From positions 1-61,983 of the forward strand of contig JAEEGS010000077.1 of assembly GCA_016280445.1 (NCBI GenBank): 61,983 nucleotides of DNA, in the 5' to 3' direction. Every line of letters starts with the position of its first letter. Positions within the stretch are counted from its first letter, which is position 1. The stretch comes from Bacteroidaceae bacterium. GTDB lineage: Bacteria; Bacteroidota; Bacteroidia; Bacteroidales; Bacteroidaceae. The position numbers and the translations under genes are program-made. Below are positions 25,067 to 33,189 of this stretch, piece by piece. The notes beneath the pieces are model-generated. The model saw only the letters and a list, made by a program, of their open reading frames with translations. It ran no database searches and was not told where the DNA came from.

Positions 25067-25888
25067 ATGAAAAGGTACCGCAGATATTGCACATTATTGT
25101 TTTTAGGAGCACACTTTACCTTTCTGCTGACAGCGTGTCAGTCGAACACACGTTGGAACGATTTGGAGTTCTACAACGTGGAAAAACTGGAACGTCTGCA
25201 AGAGACACCTCAACCCTCTGAAGAAGGAACCCCAAACCTACACGAGGAACAGAAACGCGAAATGGATGTGAAGGTGGACATGCAGTTCGTGAGGTCGAAC
25301 AACGAAATGAACGAGAAGGCATGCAAACTCATCAACGACCAACTGAAGGAAATTATCCTGAATCAGCCGAGCGAACTCTCAGTGGACGAAGCCGTTGCTC
25401 AATATATAGAAGATGTGAAGTCAGAGTTTCACGGCGATGACATCGTCGAGGTGTACTATGACCACCTGACTGGCCGCGCTGAATATGGAATGGAAAACGT
25501 CATCAACTACCGACTGGTGGAGGATGTGTTCACGGGAGGTGCTCACCCTTGCAAAGAAACCACGATTCTACGATTCGATGCCACCACTGGAGAGTTTATC
25601 TCCCTGGAGGCCATCTTCCCGCTCGAAAAACAACGGGAACTCAAGAAACTGCTGCTGAACCGGCTGATGGAAAGCACTCACGCGAAGTCGCTGGCCGACC
25701 TCCAGGCAAAAGGCTTTCTGGATATGGGCGATATGGTCATCAGCCACAATTTCGCATTGCGAGAAGACAGCATCGAATTCCACTACAACGAATACGACAT
25801 CGCACCCTATGCCTATGGCACCTGCACCATCTGTCTGAGTTACGACGAAGCCAAAGAGGTGATGGCCATTCAGACAGTGAATCCGTAG
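25067..25888 (+). CDS. RsiV-like (DUF3298) lipoprotein
   Basis: The start at 25067 gives 273 residues with a lipoprotein signal (TLLFLGAHFTFLLTAC). The C-terminal part matches DUF4163/DUF3298 proteins such as RsiV: YRLVEDVFTGGAHPCKETTILRFD, LEAIFPLEK and the end motif YDIAPYAYGTCTICLSYDEAKE. In Bacillus RsiV binds lysozyme, but Bacteroidota homologues lack the anti-sigma part and have unknown function. The 3' end overlaps the convergent Lrp-type gene by 19 bases. Confidence 0.82.
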   Translation: MKRYRRYCTLLFLGAHFTFLLTACQSNTRWNDLEFYNVEKLERLQETPQPSEEGTPNLHEEQKREMDVKVDMQFVRSNNEMNEKACKLINDQLKEIILNQPSELSVDEAVAQYIEDVKSEFHGDDIVEVYYDHLTGRAEYGMENVINYRLVEDVFTGGAHPCKETTILRFDATTGEFISLEAIFPLEKQRELKKLLLNRLMESTHAKSLADLQAKGFLDMGDMVISHNFALREDSIEFHYNEYDIAPYAYGTCTICLSYDEAKEVMAIQTVNP

Positions 25889-26343
25889 GTGAGTTTGAGG
25901 GTGTCCATCACAAAGCAGGAACTGACTTTCGAAATGTAGGGAAAGTCGCCGAGTTTGTCGAGGATGAATTGCTGATAGCGCTGCATGCTGCTCACACACA
26001 CTTTCAGCAGATAGTCACCATCGCCGGAAATGTTGTAACACTCCGTCACTTCAGGCCATCCGCCAACGGTTTCACAAAAATCGTTGGCGATTTTTTTGTT
26101 GATTTGCTTCATCGACACGCTACAGAAGACCATAAAACCACGTTCAAGCTTGTTGGCATCCAGCACCGCCACATAGCCTTTGATATACCCCATGCGTTCG
26201 AGGCGGCGCTGACGCTCGTAGGTGGGCGTGACTGACAAATGAATCTGCTGTGCTAATTCCTTGGTGGTCAAACGGCTGTTTTCTTGCAGAATACGAAGAA
26301 TCCGCAAGTCGGTTTCGTCTAATTCGTGAATGTATGTTTCCAT
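25870..26343 (-). CDS. Lrp/AsnC-family transcriptional regulator
   Basis: A 157-residue protein. The N-terminal winged helix has the family motif LDETDLRILRILQENSRLTTKELA with recognition helix LSVTPTYERQRRLERMGYI. The C-terminal RAM (amino-acid sensing) domain includes VGGWPEVTECYNISGDGDYLLKV. It likely senses an amino acid and controls its metabolism; the target is unknown. It lies 21 bases downstream of maf in the same direction. Confidence 0.93.
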   Translation of the reverse strand: METYIHELDETDLRILRILQENSRLTTKELAQQIHLSVTPTYERQRRLERMGYIKGYVAVLDANKLERGFMVFCSVSMKQINKKIANDFCETVGGWPEVTECYNISGDGDYLLKVCVSSMQRYQQFILDKLGDFPYISKVSSCFVMDTLKLTYGFTV

Positions 26344-26364
26344 GTGATAATTTTGTCGGAGTTG

Positions 26365-26970
26365 TTAGAAAGAGAATGTTTTCAGTTCGGTGTAGAGTCG
26401 TTGGATAGGCAATCCCATCACGTTGAAGTAGGAGCCTTCGATACGGGTGACGGCCACATAGCCAATCCACTCCTGGATACCATAGGCACCAGCCTTGTCA
26501 AAAGGTTGATAATGATCCACATAATCAATAATTTCCTCATCAGTCAAGGATGCGAAAAACACTTTAGATGTGGAGGCGAATTGGGAGGTCTTTTCCTTTG
26601 TCACAATCGACACGCCTGTAATGACTTCATGGGCATGTCCAGAGAGTTGGCGCAACATCTGGATGGCCTCTTCCCTATCCTTAGGTTTGCCTAACACTTG
26701 CCCGTTGTCATAGACGATGGTGTCTGCCGTGATAATCATCTCGTCGTCGGCCATCATGCGCTGGTAGGCTTCGGCTTTCTTGCCAGATATGTACATGGGG
26801 ATTTCCTCGCCACGAAGGGTGTCGGGATAACTCTCGTCGATACCACTCAACGTGCGCACCTCGAAAGGAATGCCAAGTCCTCCCAACAGTTCTTTGCGCC
26901 GAGGTGAGTTGCTGGCCAATATCACTTTGTAGCCTTCTACCAACCGAAGGCCGTGCTGTTGTGCATCCAT
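26365..26970 (-). CDS. maf: Maf-like nucleotide pyrophosphatase (dTTP/UTP type)
   Basis: The start at 26970 gives 201 residues. The Maf signature is clear: [17 protein letters not shown], then the catalytic [22 protein letters not shown] and the C-terminal [13 protein letters not shown]...[10 protein letters not shown]. The family hydrolyses non-canonical or excess nucleoside triphosphates. The start overlaps the upstream kdsC-like gene by 34 bases in another frame; the only internal alternative would cut into the family core, and a longer frame reaching 27015 adds non-conserved residues. Confidence 0.9.
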   Translation of the reverse strand: MDAQQHGLRLVEGYKVILASNSPRRKELLGGLGIPFEVRTLSGIDESYPDTLRGEEIPMYISGKKAEAYQRMMADDEMIITADTIVYDNGQVLGKPKDREEAIQMLRQLSGHAHEVITGVSIVTKEKTSQFASTSKVFFASLTDEEIIDYVDHYQPFDKAGAYGIQEWIGYVAVTRIEGSYFNVMGLPIQRLYTELKTFSF

Positions 26971-27455
26971 AAATCCTGTGCTTTCAAAATTTGTTCCAAT
27001 ATGTCGCGCACACATCCCTGTCCTCCGTTCTTGTGAGAGATATAGGTGCAGACATCCTTAATTTCAGGTGCCGCATCGGCTGGGCAACAAGACAATCCAC
27101 AAATGCTGAGCACTTCATAGTCGGGAATGTCATCGCCAACGTATGCAATCTCCTCGTCCTTGAGGCTGTACTTCTCTTTTAAGTCATTGTAGGTCTGAAT
27201 TTTAACGGCGGCACCCAAGATGACATCTTTCAATCCAAGCCCCTCGTAACGGATGCGCACAGCTTCCGTTCTACCACCTGTAATGATGGCAAGAATCAAA
27301 CCACACTTCACGGCATGCTGCATAGCATAGCCATCCTTGATGTTGACGGTTCGCATCGGGTCGCCATTCGGATGCTGCGGAATGGTTTCGCAGGAGAGAA
27401 CACCATCCACATCGAAGAAGACGGCGCGTATTTTTGTGAGGTCATAATTAATCAT
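26937..27455 (-). CDS. kdsC: KDO 8-phosphate phosphatase-like HAD protein
   Basis: A 172-residue HAD phosphatase of the C0 (capless) type. Motif I is FFDVDGVLS, motif II region is AIITGGRT, motif IV is [12 protein letters not shown]. The length and the DxD...GDDxxD spacing match KdsC, which forms Kdo for lipid A core. kdsB is in the same window at 53193, consistent with the pathway. The 3' end overlaps maf. Confidence 0.88.
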   Translation of the reverse strand: MINYDLTKIRAVFFDVDGVLSCETIPQHPNGDPMRTVNIKDGYAMQHAVKCGLILAIITGGRTEAVRIRYEGLGLKDVILGAAVKIQTYNDLKEKYSLKDEEIAYVGDDIPDYEVLSICGLSCCPADAAPEIKDVCTYISHKNGGQGCVRDILEQILKAQDLWMHNSTAFGW

Positions 27456-27467
27456 AAACTTCTATTT

Positions 27468-27523
27468 TTAAAGTCTTCAACTCTTCCATTTTTCAATCCT
27501 TCTATCCTTCAATTCTTTAACCC
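27468..27523 (-). repeat. Octamer repeat tract between the DUF2520-type gene and kdsC
   Basis: On the minus strand about seven units with period 8: GTTAAAGA, ATTGAAGG, ATAGAAGG, ATTGAAAA, ATGGAAGA, GTTGAAGA, CTTTAAAA. The TGA stop of the upstream gene (27509-27511) lies within the second unit, and the encoded C-terminus is LKN, as in TsaD. Confidence 0.7.
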
Positions 27524-28282
27524 TTCCTCGTGTATGCTTTTACTGAGTAGTTTGTAAATCTTTTGACAGTTGGGCGTGTCAGAAAGGAGTTGCAGGTGCT
27601 TGTCCATCACATTGGTGTCCCAACGTACCGCAGGACCCGTCTGTGCCTCTTGGGGAGAGAGCGTATGGAGTTTGCCTGCCGTCTCGTCAATCAAGGGGAG
27701 CATCACACTGAACGGGATATTACCGTGTTCTTTCAGCAAATCGGCACTTAACGCAAAGCAATGATTTGCGAAATTGCAACAGAAGACAGCAGCCAAATGG
27801 AGGTACTTGCGGTTCTCGCTATCGAGTTCATAGACGGTGTCGGAGATGGTCAAAGCGAGTTTCTTCAACAGCTGAGCATCATCCTCGTTTGTTGCTTCAA
27901 TAAAACAAGGTATTATACAGAAGTCCACTTCCTTATTTTTAGAAAAAGTCTGCATCGGATAGAATACGCCTCGCCGTTCAAAGGGCAATTCATCCATCGA
28001 CATGCTGCCTGCCGTATGAACGAACAACTGTCCTTCGCGACCGACTTGCAGAGATGATGCCACAGATGGAAGCGCGGCATCTTTCACCGCCACCACAAAC
28101 ACGTCAGCCTCTCTCACCACGTCTTCTGTCTGAGTTGTGTAAGGGCATTTCAGAACGGAAGCCAAGGTCTTGGCCGATTCCTCCGTTCGGCTATACACCT
28201 GCACGATTTCATGTCCTGCACGAAACAGCGCCTTACCCAAATTGGTGGCAAGATTGCCCGCTCCTATCAAAACCACTTTCAT
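27509..28282 (-). CDS. Rossmann-fold oxidoreductase-like protein (DUF2520 type)
   Basis: A 257-residue protein from the ATG at 28282 (MKVVLIGAGNLATNLGKAL); an ATG four codons upstream is possible. The N-terminal NAD(P)-binding motif is GAGNLATNLG. The C-terminal helical DUF2520 region includes YLHLAAVFCCNFANHCFALS and QTGPAVRWDTNVMDKHLQLL. The family is related to pyrroline-5-carboxylate reductase and F420-dependent oxidoreductases; the substrate is unknown. It is transcribed with the nitroreductase upstream and kdsC downstream. Confidence 0.85.
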   Translation of the reverse strand: MKVVLIGAGNLATNLGKALFRAGHEIVQVYSRTEESAKTLASVLKCPYTTQTEDVVREADVFVVAVKDAALPSVASSLQVGREGQLFVHTAGSMSMDELPFERRGVFYPMQTFSKNKEVDFCIIPCFIEATNEDDAQLLKKLALTISDTVYELDSENRKYLHLAAVFCCNFANHCFALSADLLKEHGNIPFSVMLPLIDETAGKLHTLSPQEAQTGPAVRWDTNVMDKHLQLLSDTPNCQKIYKLLSKSIHEEGLKN

Positions 28283-28290
28283 AAACGGCT

Positions 28291-28340
28291 CCAATCATTC
28301 AACTCTTCAACACTTCAATCCTTCAATTTTTCAATCCTCC
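28291..28340 (-). repeat. Octamer repeat tract between nitroreductase and DUF2520-type gene
   Basis: Six units with period 8 on the minus strand: ATTGAAAA, ATTGAAGG, ATTGAAGT, GTTGAAGA, GTTGAATG, ATTGGAGC. The nitroreductase TGA stop (28331-28333) is formed at the start of the tract. Confidence 0.75.
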
Positions 28341-28870
28341 TCAGGAAAAGGCCCAACATGCACGTTCTCCCACTTCAAGTTGTCTTCATCCTGTGGTTTA
28401 CGTTCGATGGCAGGATAGCCGAGGCCGATGACACACTCTGCAGTCAGGTTTTCTGGATAGCGGAGCAAGAAACGGAGCACATTGTCTGATGGTTCTCCAT
28501 TCTCCATGAAGCGGTTGCGAATCTGGCACCAACAGGAACCCAAACCGAGGTCTGCTGCCTGATACTGCATGGTGACGGCTGCCAACGATGCATCTTCACA
28601 CCAAGCGTCAGTCACGTCTCTGTCGCCCAACACAACGATAGCCACTTTGGCTCCTGCGAGGAATTGGCTGCCCATCGGGCGGCAAAGCGAAATCTTCTCC
28701 AACAAAGCCTTATCGTCCACCACCACAAATTGCCAGGCACGAGTGCCTTTGCTGGTAGGTGACATCAATGCAGCACGAAGAATCGTCTGCAAATCTTCCG
28801 CCTTGATGTCCTCGTCGGTGAACTTGCGCACGCTACGGCGCTTCTGTACTAAATCTCTAAAGTTTTCCAT
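28331..28870 (-). CDS. Nitroreductase-family protein
   Basis: A 179-residue FMN-dependent nitroreductase-like enzyme. The N-terminal FMN-binding motif is KRRSVRKFTDEDI, then ALMSPTSKGTRAWQFVVV. The C-terminal region has ADLGLGSCWCQIRNR and CVIGLGYPAIERKPQ. The physiological substrate is unknown. It leads a four- or five-gene minus-strand run (nitroreductase, DUF2520 type, kdsC, maf, lrp). Confidence 0.9.
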   Translation of the reverse strand: MENFRDLVQKRRSVRKFTDEDIKAEDLQTILRAALMSPTSKGTRAWQFVVVDDKALLEKISLCRPMGSQFLAGAKVAIVVLGDRDVTDAWCEDASLAAVTMQYQAADLGLGSCWCQIRNRFMENGEPSDNVLRFLLRYPENLTAECVIGLGYPAIERKPQDEDNLKWENVHVGPFPEED

Positions 28871-28921
28871 TGCTTCTATTGAGGGTTTATTTGTTATGAT
28901 CTGTTGTTCGTTATATCGTTT

Positions 28922-28930
28922 GCAAAGGTA
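28922..28930 (-). promoter_or_regulatory. -7 element of the nitroreductase run
   Basis: TACCTTTGC on the minus strand, 51 bases before the ATG at 28870. Confidence 0.65.
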
Positions 28931-29046
28931 GAGAATTTATCTGAAATACTTCACATACCTCCAACATTTTTTCTCCACATTCATCGTTTTTCAGGATGAC
29001 CCGCTGAAAACTTCGCAAATCCCTTTACCATTTCATTAGTATTTCT

Positions 29047-29055
29047 TACCTTTGC
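29047..29055 (+). promoter_or_regulatory. -7 element of mltG
   Basis: TACCTTTGC lies 20 bases before the ATG at 29076. An in-frame ATG at 29052 overlaps it and is rejected. Confidence 0.7.
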
Positions 29056-29075
29056 CACATTATTTATATAAAAAG

Positions 29076-30119
29076 ATGGCAAAAAAGAAGAAGTATATAT
29101 GGATTTGGGTGCTGCTGTGCATCGTCGTGATGGCGGGTGCTGGTGCGTGGTGGGTGTACAGGAGCGGCTTCCAATTGAGTGAACCCACCTATATTTACAT
29201 TGACGCAGACGACACGGTGGACTCCATCGCCATGAAGGTGGAAAAGCAGACAAACCCCGAAAGCATGCGGGTGTTCCACCTCTATGCAGGGCTGCTGAAA
29301 CTGGAAGAGCGCATCCGAACGGGACGCTATGAAGTGACGGCCGAACTGACCATGCTGAACTTCATCCGCGACATCCGCAACCACAACGAGAAACCAATCA
29401 TGCTGGTGGTTCCGTCGGTCAGAACCTTGGATTTGATGGCCGGACGAATGGGTCATCAGTTGATGGTTGACTCGGCCAGCATCGTGGAATATCTGAACGA
29501 CGAAGCCAACATCAAGGCATTGGGTTACACGAAGGAATCGCTGCCCGGAATGTTCATTCCCAACACCTACGAGGTGTACTGGGACATGAGCGTTGAGCAA
29601 CTCATGGAGCGGATGGCAAAGGAGTATAAGCGGTTCTGGAATGCTGAACGTCTCGGCAAACTGAAAGAAGTGAGCGAATATGCTGGCGAGGAGATGACGA
29701 AGGAGAAGGTCATCACGCTGGCTTCCATCGTGGACAGCGAGACGGCCAACAACGGTGAGAAGCCGATGATTGCCGCCCTCTACCTGAACAGGCTTCGCAA
29801 GAAGATGGCGCTGCAAAGCGACCCGACGGTCATCTATGCTGTGGGCGACTTCTCCATCCGCAGAGTGCTGAACGAGCATCTGGCAGTGGAATCGCCCTAC
29901 AACACCTACCGCAACGCGGGTCTTCCTCCCGGCCCCATCCGCGTGCCCAGCATTGCTGGCATCGATGCCGTGTTGAATCACGACCGAAACGAATATATTT
30001 ACATGTGCGCCAAGGAAGACTTCTCGGGCACACACAACTATGCCGTATCTTACGGCGAACACCAACGGAACGCCGCTCGCTACATTCGTGCACTGAATGA
30101 GAGAGGAATACGCCGTTAA
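29076..30119 (+). CDS. mltG: Endolytic peptidoglycan transglycosylase MltG
   Basis: A 347-residue YceG-like protein. Basic N-terminus MAKKKKYIW, one transmembrane helix (about 8-26), a LysM-like subdomain (about 40-110) and the catalytic YceG domain. Hallmarks are LASIVDSETANNGEKPMIAALYLNRL (catalytic Glu in SETA), MALQSDPTVIYA, SPYNTYRNAGLPPGPI and the end FSGTHNYAVSYGEHQRNAARY. It cleaves nascent glycan strands in the inner membrane and so sets their length. Confidence 0.95.
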   Translation: MAKKKKYIWIWVLLCIVVMAGAGAWWVYRSGFQLSEPTYIYIDADDTVDSIAMKVEKQTNPESMRVFHLYAGLLKLEERIRTGRYEVTAELTMLNFIRDIRNHNEKPIMLVVPSVRTLDLMAGRMGHQLMVDSASIVEYLNDEANIKALGYTKESLPGMFIPNTYEVYWDMSVEQLMERMAKEYKRFWNAERLGKLKEVSEYAGEEMTKEKVITLASIVDSETANNGEKPMIAALYLNRLRKKMALQSDPTVIYAVGDFSIRRVLNEHLAVESPYNTYRNAGLPPGPIRVPSIAGIDAVLNHDRNEYIYMCAKEDFSGTHNYAVSYGEHQRNAARYIRALNERGIRR

Positions 30120-30132
30120 CGTATTTTCGCCA

Positions 30133-30230
30133 CCGACAGTAACGAACTTACGGTACTGACACTACCGAAAAGACGGCAACGACAGTAGAGAAATCGTTCA
30201 TAAGTTATGAATAATTATCCGTAAGTTATG
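30133..30230. repeat. Array of three 23-bp units followed by an AT-rich inverted repeat
   Basis: Units start at 30133, 30156 and 30179. Column 3-6 is GACA in all three, followed by TA and then GA at fixed positions. After them GTTCATAA (30196-30203) pairs with TTATGAAC (about 30225-30232), with TAAGTTATGAA repeated at a 21-base interval. The array lies between mltG and the GH43 gene; no gene fits here. The words TTACGGTA and TTACCGTAA are shared with the array at 21473. Confidence 0.6.
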
Positions 30231-30274
30231 AACAACGCAGAAGAAGATTTGTTTAGATTATTAGATTAGTTTAT

Positions 30275-33178
30275 ATGAAAATGGAAATGAAAAGATTTGT
30301 TTTACCGCTCCTGCTGATGGCGTCGACCACCTTGTCTGCCCAGCAGCGACCGAGAGAGTACACACCATCGCCCGTTGCGGGCACCGCTTGGAATGCACCA
30401 GGGAATGCCAACCCCTTCATTCCAGGTTACTTCGCCGACCCCACCATCAGAAAGTTTGGCGACACGTATTATCTGTATGCCACCACCGACGGAACGGGCA
30501 ACGGATATGGCCCTGCACAGGTGTGGGTGAGCAAGGATTTCGTCAACTGGAAGAACATCGTGATGAACTGGCCGACTACCGAAGTGGTGTGGGCACCCGA
30601 TGTGGTGCAGATGCCCAACGGGAAATACCGCTACTTCTACTGCGAACCCTGCAACATCAACATCGGCGAAAGCGACTCCCCCATCGGCCCTTGGCATAAC
30701 ATTCTCGGAAAGGAAGATGCCGTGATGGTGCCCGACCGATATGTACACAATGTGATTACGCTCGACCCACAACTGTTTGTGGATGATGACCAAAGCCAGT
30801 ATCTCTATTTCACTACATGGGGCATATACAAAGGTTTCGGCTGCGGTGTGGCGAAACTCAAGGATGGTGATTTCGACTTGTCTGCATTGAAAGAAAACGT
30901 GGCGAAAGATGCTCGCCGATGGAATGAGAACCGTCCCTTCCCCATCGCTGCCGACGAGTTCTTCACGGAGAAACGGCTGATTCCCAACACGGAACTGAAA
31001 GACATCTTTGAGGCACCTTTCGTGTTCAAACGCAACGGCATTTATTACTTCACCTACTCCAGCGGCTCTTGCCACACAGACACTTATCGTGTGCAGTACG
31101 CCACTTCCACCGTAGGGCCAATGGGTCCTTTCGAATATAAAGGCGAACTCCTCACTACCAACGAGGATGAGACGGTACATGGCCCTGGCCACCACTCCAT
31201 CATCGATATCGACGGCAAGTATTACATTGTCTATCACCGCCATAACAATCCGAAATCCATTCACGGATTCAATCGTCAGGTGTGCATCGACGAACTGAGG
31301 TTTGACGCACAGGGCAATATCATCCCCATCATCCCCACGCACAACGCTCAAAACGTGGGCATCTTCAAGGGAGCCTCGAAATACAAGAACCTCGCATACG
31401 GAGCGAAAGTGACCGCCTCTTCTTACTATGATGAGTGGTTTAAGCCAGAGTATGCGGTAGATGACAATAATGCCACTTTGTGGAAGGCACAAAAGTGCAA
31501 TTGGGATAGCAGAGAACCTTCTACTGCACATGAAGAATGGTTGCAGATTGACCTCGGCAAACCCATGAAGTTTAACGAAGTGTGGACACAATTTGAGTAT
31601 GCCACCTTCTTCTATCAGTATAAGATAGAGACTTCCTTAGATGGCAAAAACTGGACACTCTATGCCGACCGCACCAACAACACCATGCAGGGTTCTCCCA
31701 TGATTGACAAAGGAACCGTGAAGGCACAATATGTGCGCATCATTATCACCGACACCCAGAAGAACGGACACATGCCAGCCATCTGGAACATGAAAGTGTG
31801 GGCAAAAGCCCCTGCCCTGCCTGAAACAAACGTGGAGAGCAACGACGGTTATCCAGGTATGCACAAGAAAGATGTGGAAGCAAACAAGAGAGATATAAAC
31901 ACTTCTGTCATCACTCTTATTGTTGAACAGCTTGCCCTCAAAAGTGCTAACAAGCCCTTTGATGTAACAGAGGTGGAATGCGGCGGTGAAAGCTATCCAT
32001 CCATGATATTCAAAGCCAACAAACCCATCCGTGCTCGTGTGAAGGATGGCATGTGGGGACTTTTCTTCAATGGCACACAGCAACTGGTCAGCGAGCAACC
32101 ATTGCCACATATCTATCGCTACAATGCCCCCTACACCATTGCCGCATGGGTGTTGAGCACCAAAGTGGGACCAGTTTCCACCGTAGCGTCACTTTCATCC
32201 TCTCATGCTGACCTCGCCACCACAGAGTTCCGTTTGGGTACAGACCCATCGACAGGACTCATCAACCACAACGGCTCTTTCGAGAGCAGCGGCGCTCCTA
32301 AGGAAATCCAGGAAGGTGAAGGCCAATGGCAGTTCTGGACGGTCACCTTTGACGGATGGATGGAAAAAGTTTATCTGAACGGAAAACTCTTGAAAGAGAA
32401 GAACAACTTCCTGATGATACGTCTAGATGGTAGAATCACCATTGGTGCTGATGGGACAGGAGCCAACAACTTCATGGGCTACCTCAACTTCCTGGGCATC
32501 TATCCACAATCACTTCCAGCAGAGGCAATTCAATTCCTCTACAAATCAACCAGAACAAATCTTCCGTCTCTCGGTGACGATGACTTTGAAGAAATCGACC
32601 CCGACAGCAAGTTTTTCCTCTCGCCTGACATGAAATCCACCTTTGAGAAGAAGGATGAGTTCACGCTTTCGACCCAATCGGGCGACTTCAACAACGCTCC
32701 TTTAGAGAACGGAGGTGAAATATATCAAGAAGTGACAGGAGACTTTGTGGTGATGGCAACCGTCGCTGATATGGAAGGAATGAAAGAGCGTAATGTGAAG
32801 GGCTACAATGAAGGCGGCATCCTCATCTCCTCCCCTCTTGGGGGAGGTCGGGAGGGGGCTACCTACTACCAATTGGGAGCCTTTCCCCTCTACAACTGCG
32901 GCAATATGCTCACCATGTTGAGCGGTCATGGCCGTCCTCAGTTCCCTAACTACAAGGGTTATGACTTCGACTCCATCATGCAGTTCGAGCGTCGCGGCAA
33001 CCAACTCTTTGCCCGCACCAGCAAAGATGGCAAGACTTGGAACAACATGCCAGGCTCTCCCATTGAAGTGAACAGCCCTACGCTGAAAGTGGGTGCCTAC
33101 CAAACCACCTACACGGAGAACCCGTCGTGGGTGAAACTCAAAGATTTTATCATCTATCAAAAGAAAAAGACCAATTAA
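30275..33178 (+). CDS. Secreted GH43 glycosidase with carbohydrate-binding modules
   Basis: A 967-residue secreted enzyme (signal VLPLLLMASTTLSAQQ). The five-bladed GH43 domain (about 45-365) has the catalytic residues Asp55 in FADPTIRKFGDTYY, Asp164 in LDPQLFVDD and Glu246 in EAPFVFKRNGIYY. A discoidin (F5/8 C, CBM32-like) domain follows (about 370-510), then a LamG-like sandwich (about 600-760) and a DUF1349-like sandwich (about 775-965). It should release arabinose or xylose units from plant glycans. It precedes a GH2 enzyme by 11 bases. An in-frame GC-rich palindrome encodes SSPLGGGREGA near residue 855. Confidence 0.92.
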   Translation: MKMEMKRFVLPLLLMASTTLSAQQRPREYTPSPVAGTAWNAPGNANPFIPGYFADPTIRKFGDTYYLYATTDGTGNGYGPAQVWVSKDFVNWKNIVMNWPTTEVVWAPDVVQMPNGKYRYFYCEPCNINIGESDSPIGPWHNILGKEDAVMVPDRYVHNVITLDPQLFVDDDQSQYLYFTTWGIYKGFGCGVAKLKDGDFDLSALKENVAKDARRWNENRPFPIAADEFFTEKRLIPNTELKDIFEAPFVFKRNGIYYFTYSSGSCHTDTYRVQYATSTVGPMGPFEYKGELLTTNEDETVHGPGHHSIIDIDGKYYIVYHRHNNPKSIHGFNRQVCIDELRFDAQGNIIPIIPTHNAQNVGIFKGASKYKNLAYGAKVTASSYYDEWFKPEYAVDDNNATLWKAQKCNWDSREPSTAHEEWLQIDLGKPMKFNEVWTQFEYATFFYQYKIETSLDGKNWTLYADRTNNTMQGSPMIDKGTVKAQYVRIIITDTQKNGHMPAIWNMKVWAKAPALPETNVESNDGYPGMHKKDVEANKRDINTSVITLIVEQLALKSANKPFDVTEVECGGESYPSMIFKANKPIRARVKDGMWGLFFNGTQQLVSEQPLPHIYRYNAPYTIAAWVLSTKVGPVSTVASLSSSHADLATTEFRLGTDPSTGLINHNGSFESSGAPKEIQEGEGQWQFWTVTFDGWMEKVYLNGKLLKEKNNFLMIRLDGRITIGADGTGANNFMGYLNFLGIYPQSLPAEAIQFLYKSTRTNLPSLGDDDFEEIDPDSKFFLSPDMKSTFEKKDEFTLSTQSGDFNNAPLENGGEIYQEVTGDFVVMATVADMEGMKERNVKGYNEGGILISSPLGGGREGATYYQLGAFPLYNCGNMLTMLSGHGRPQFPNYKGYDFDSIMQFERRGNQLFARTSKDGKTWNNMPGSPIEVNSPTLKVGAYQTTYTENPSWVKLKDFIIYQKKKTN
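32829..32858. repeat. GC-rich palindromic repeat inside the GH43 gene
   Basis: CCTCCCC (32829-32835), loop TCTTG, GGGGAGG (32841-32847), then TCGGGAGGGGG. It keeps the reading frame and encodes SPLGGGREG. Its base composition differs sharply from the surrounding gene. Palindromes of this type are dispersed in Bacteroidota genomes, usually between genes. Confidence 0.7.
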
Positions 33179-33189
33179 CTAACACATTT

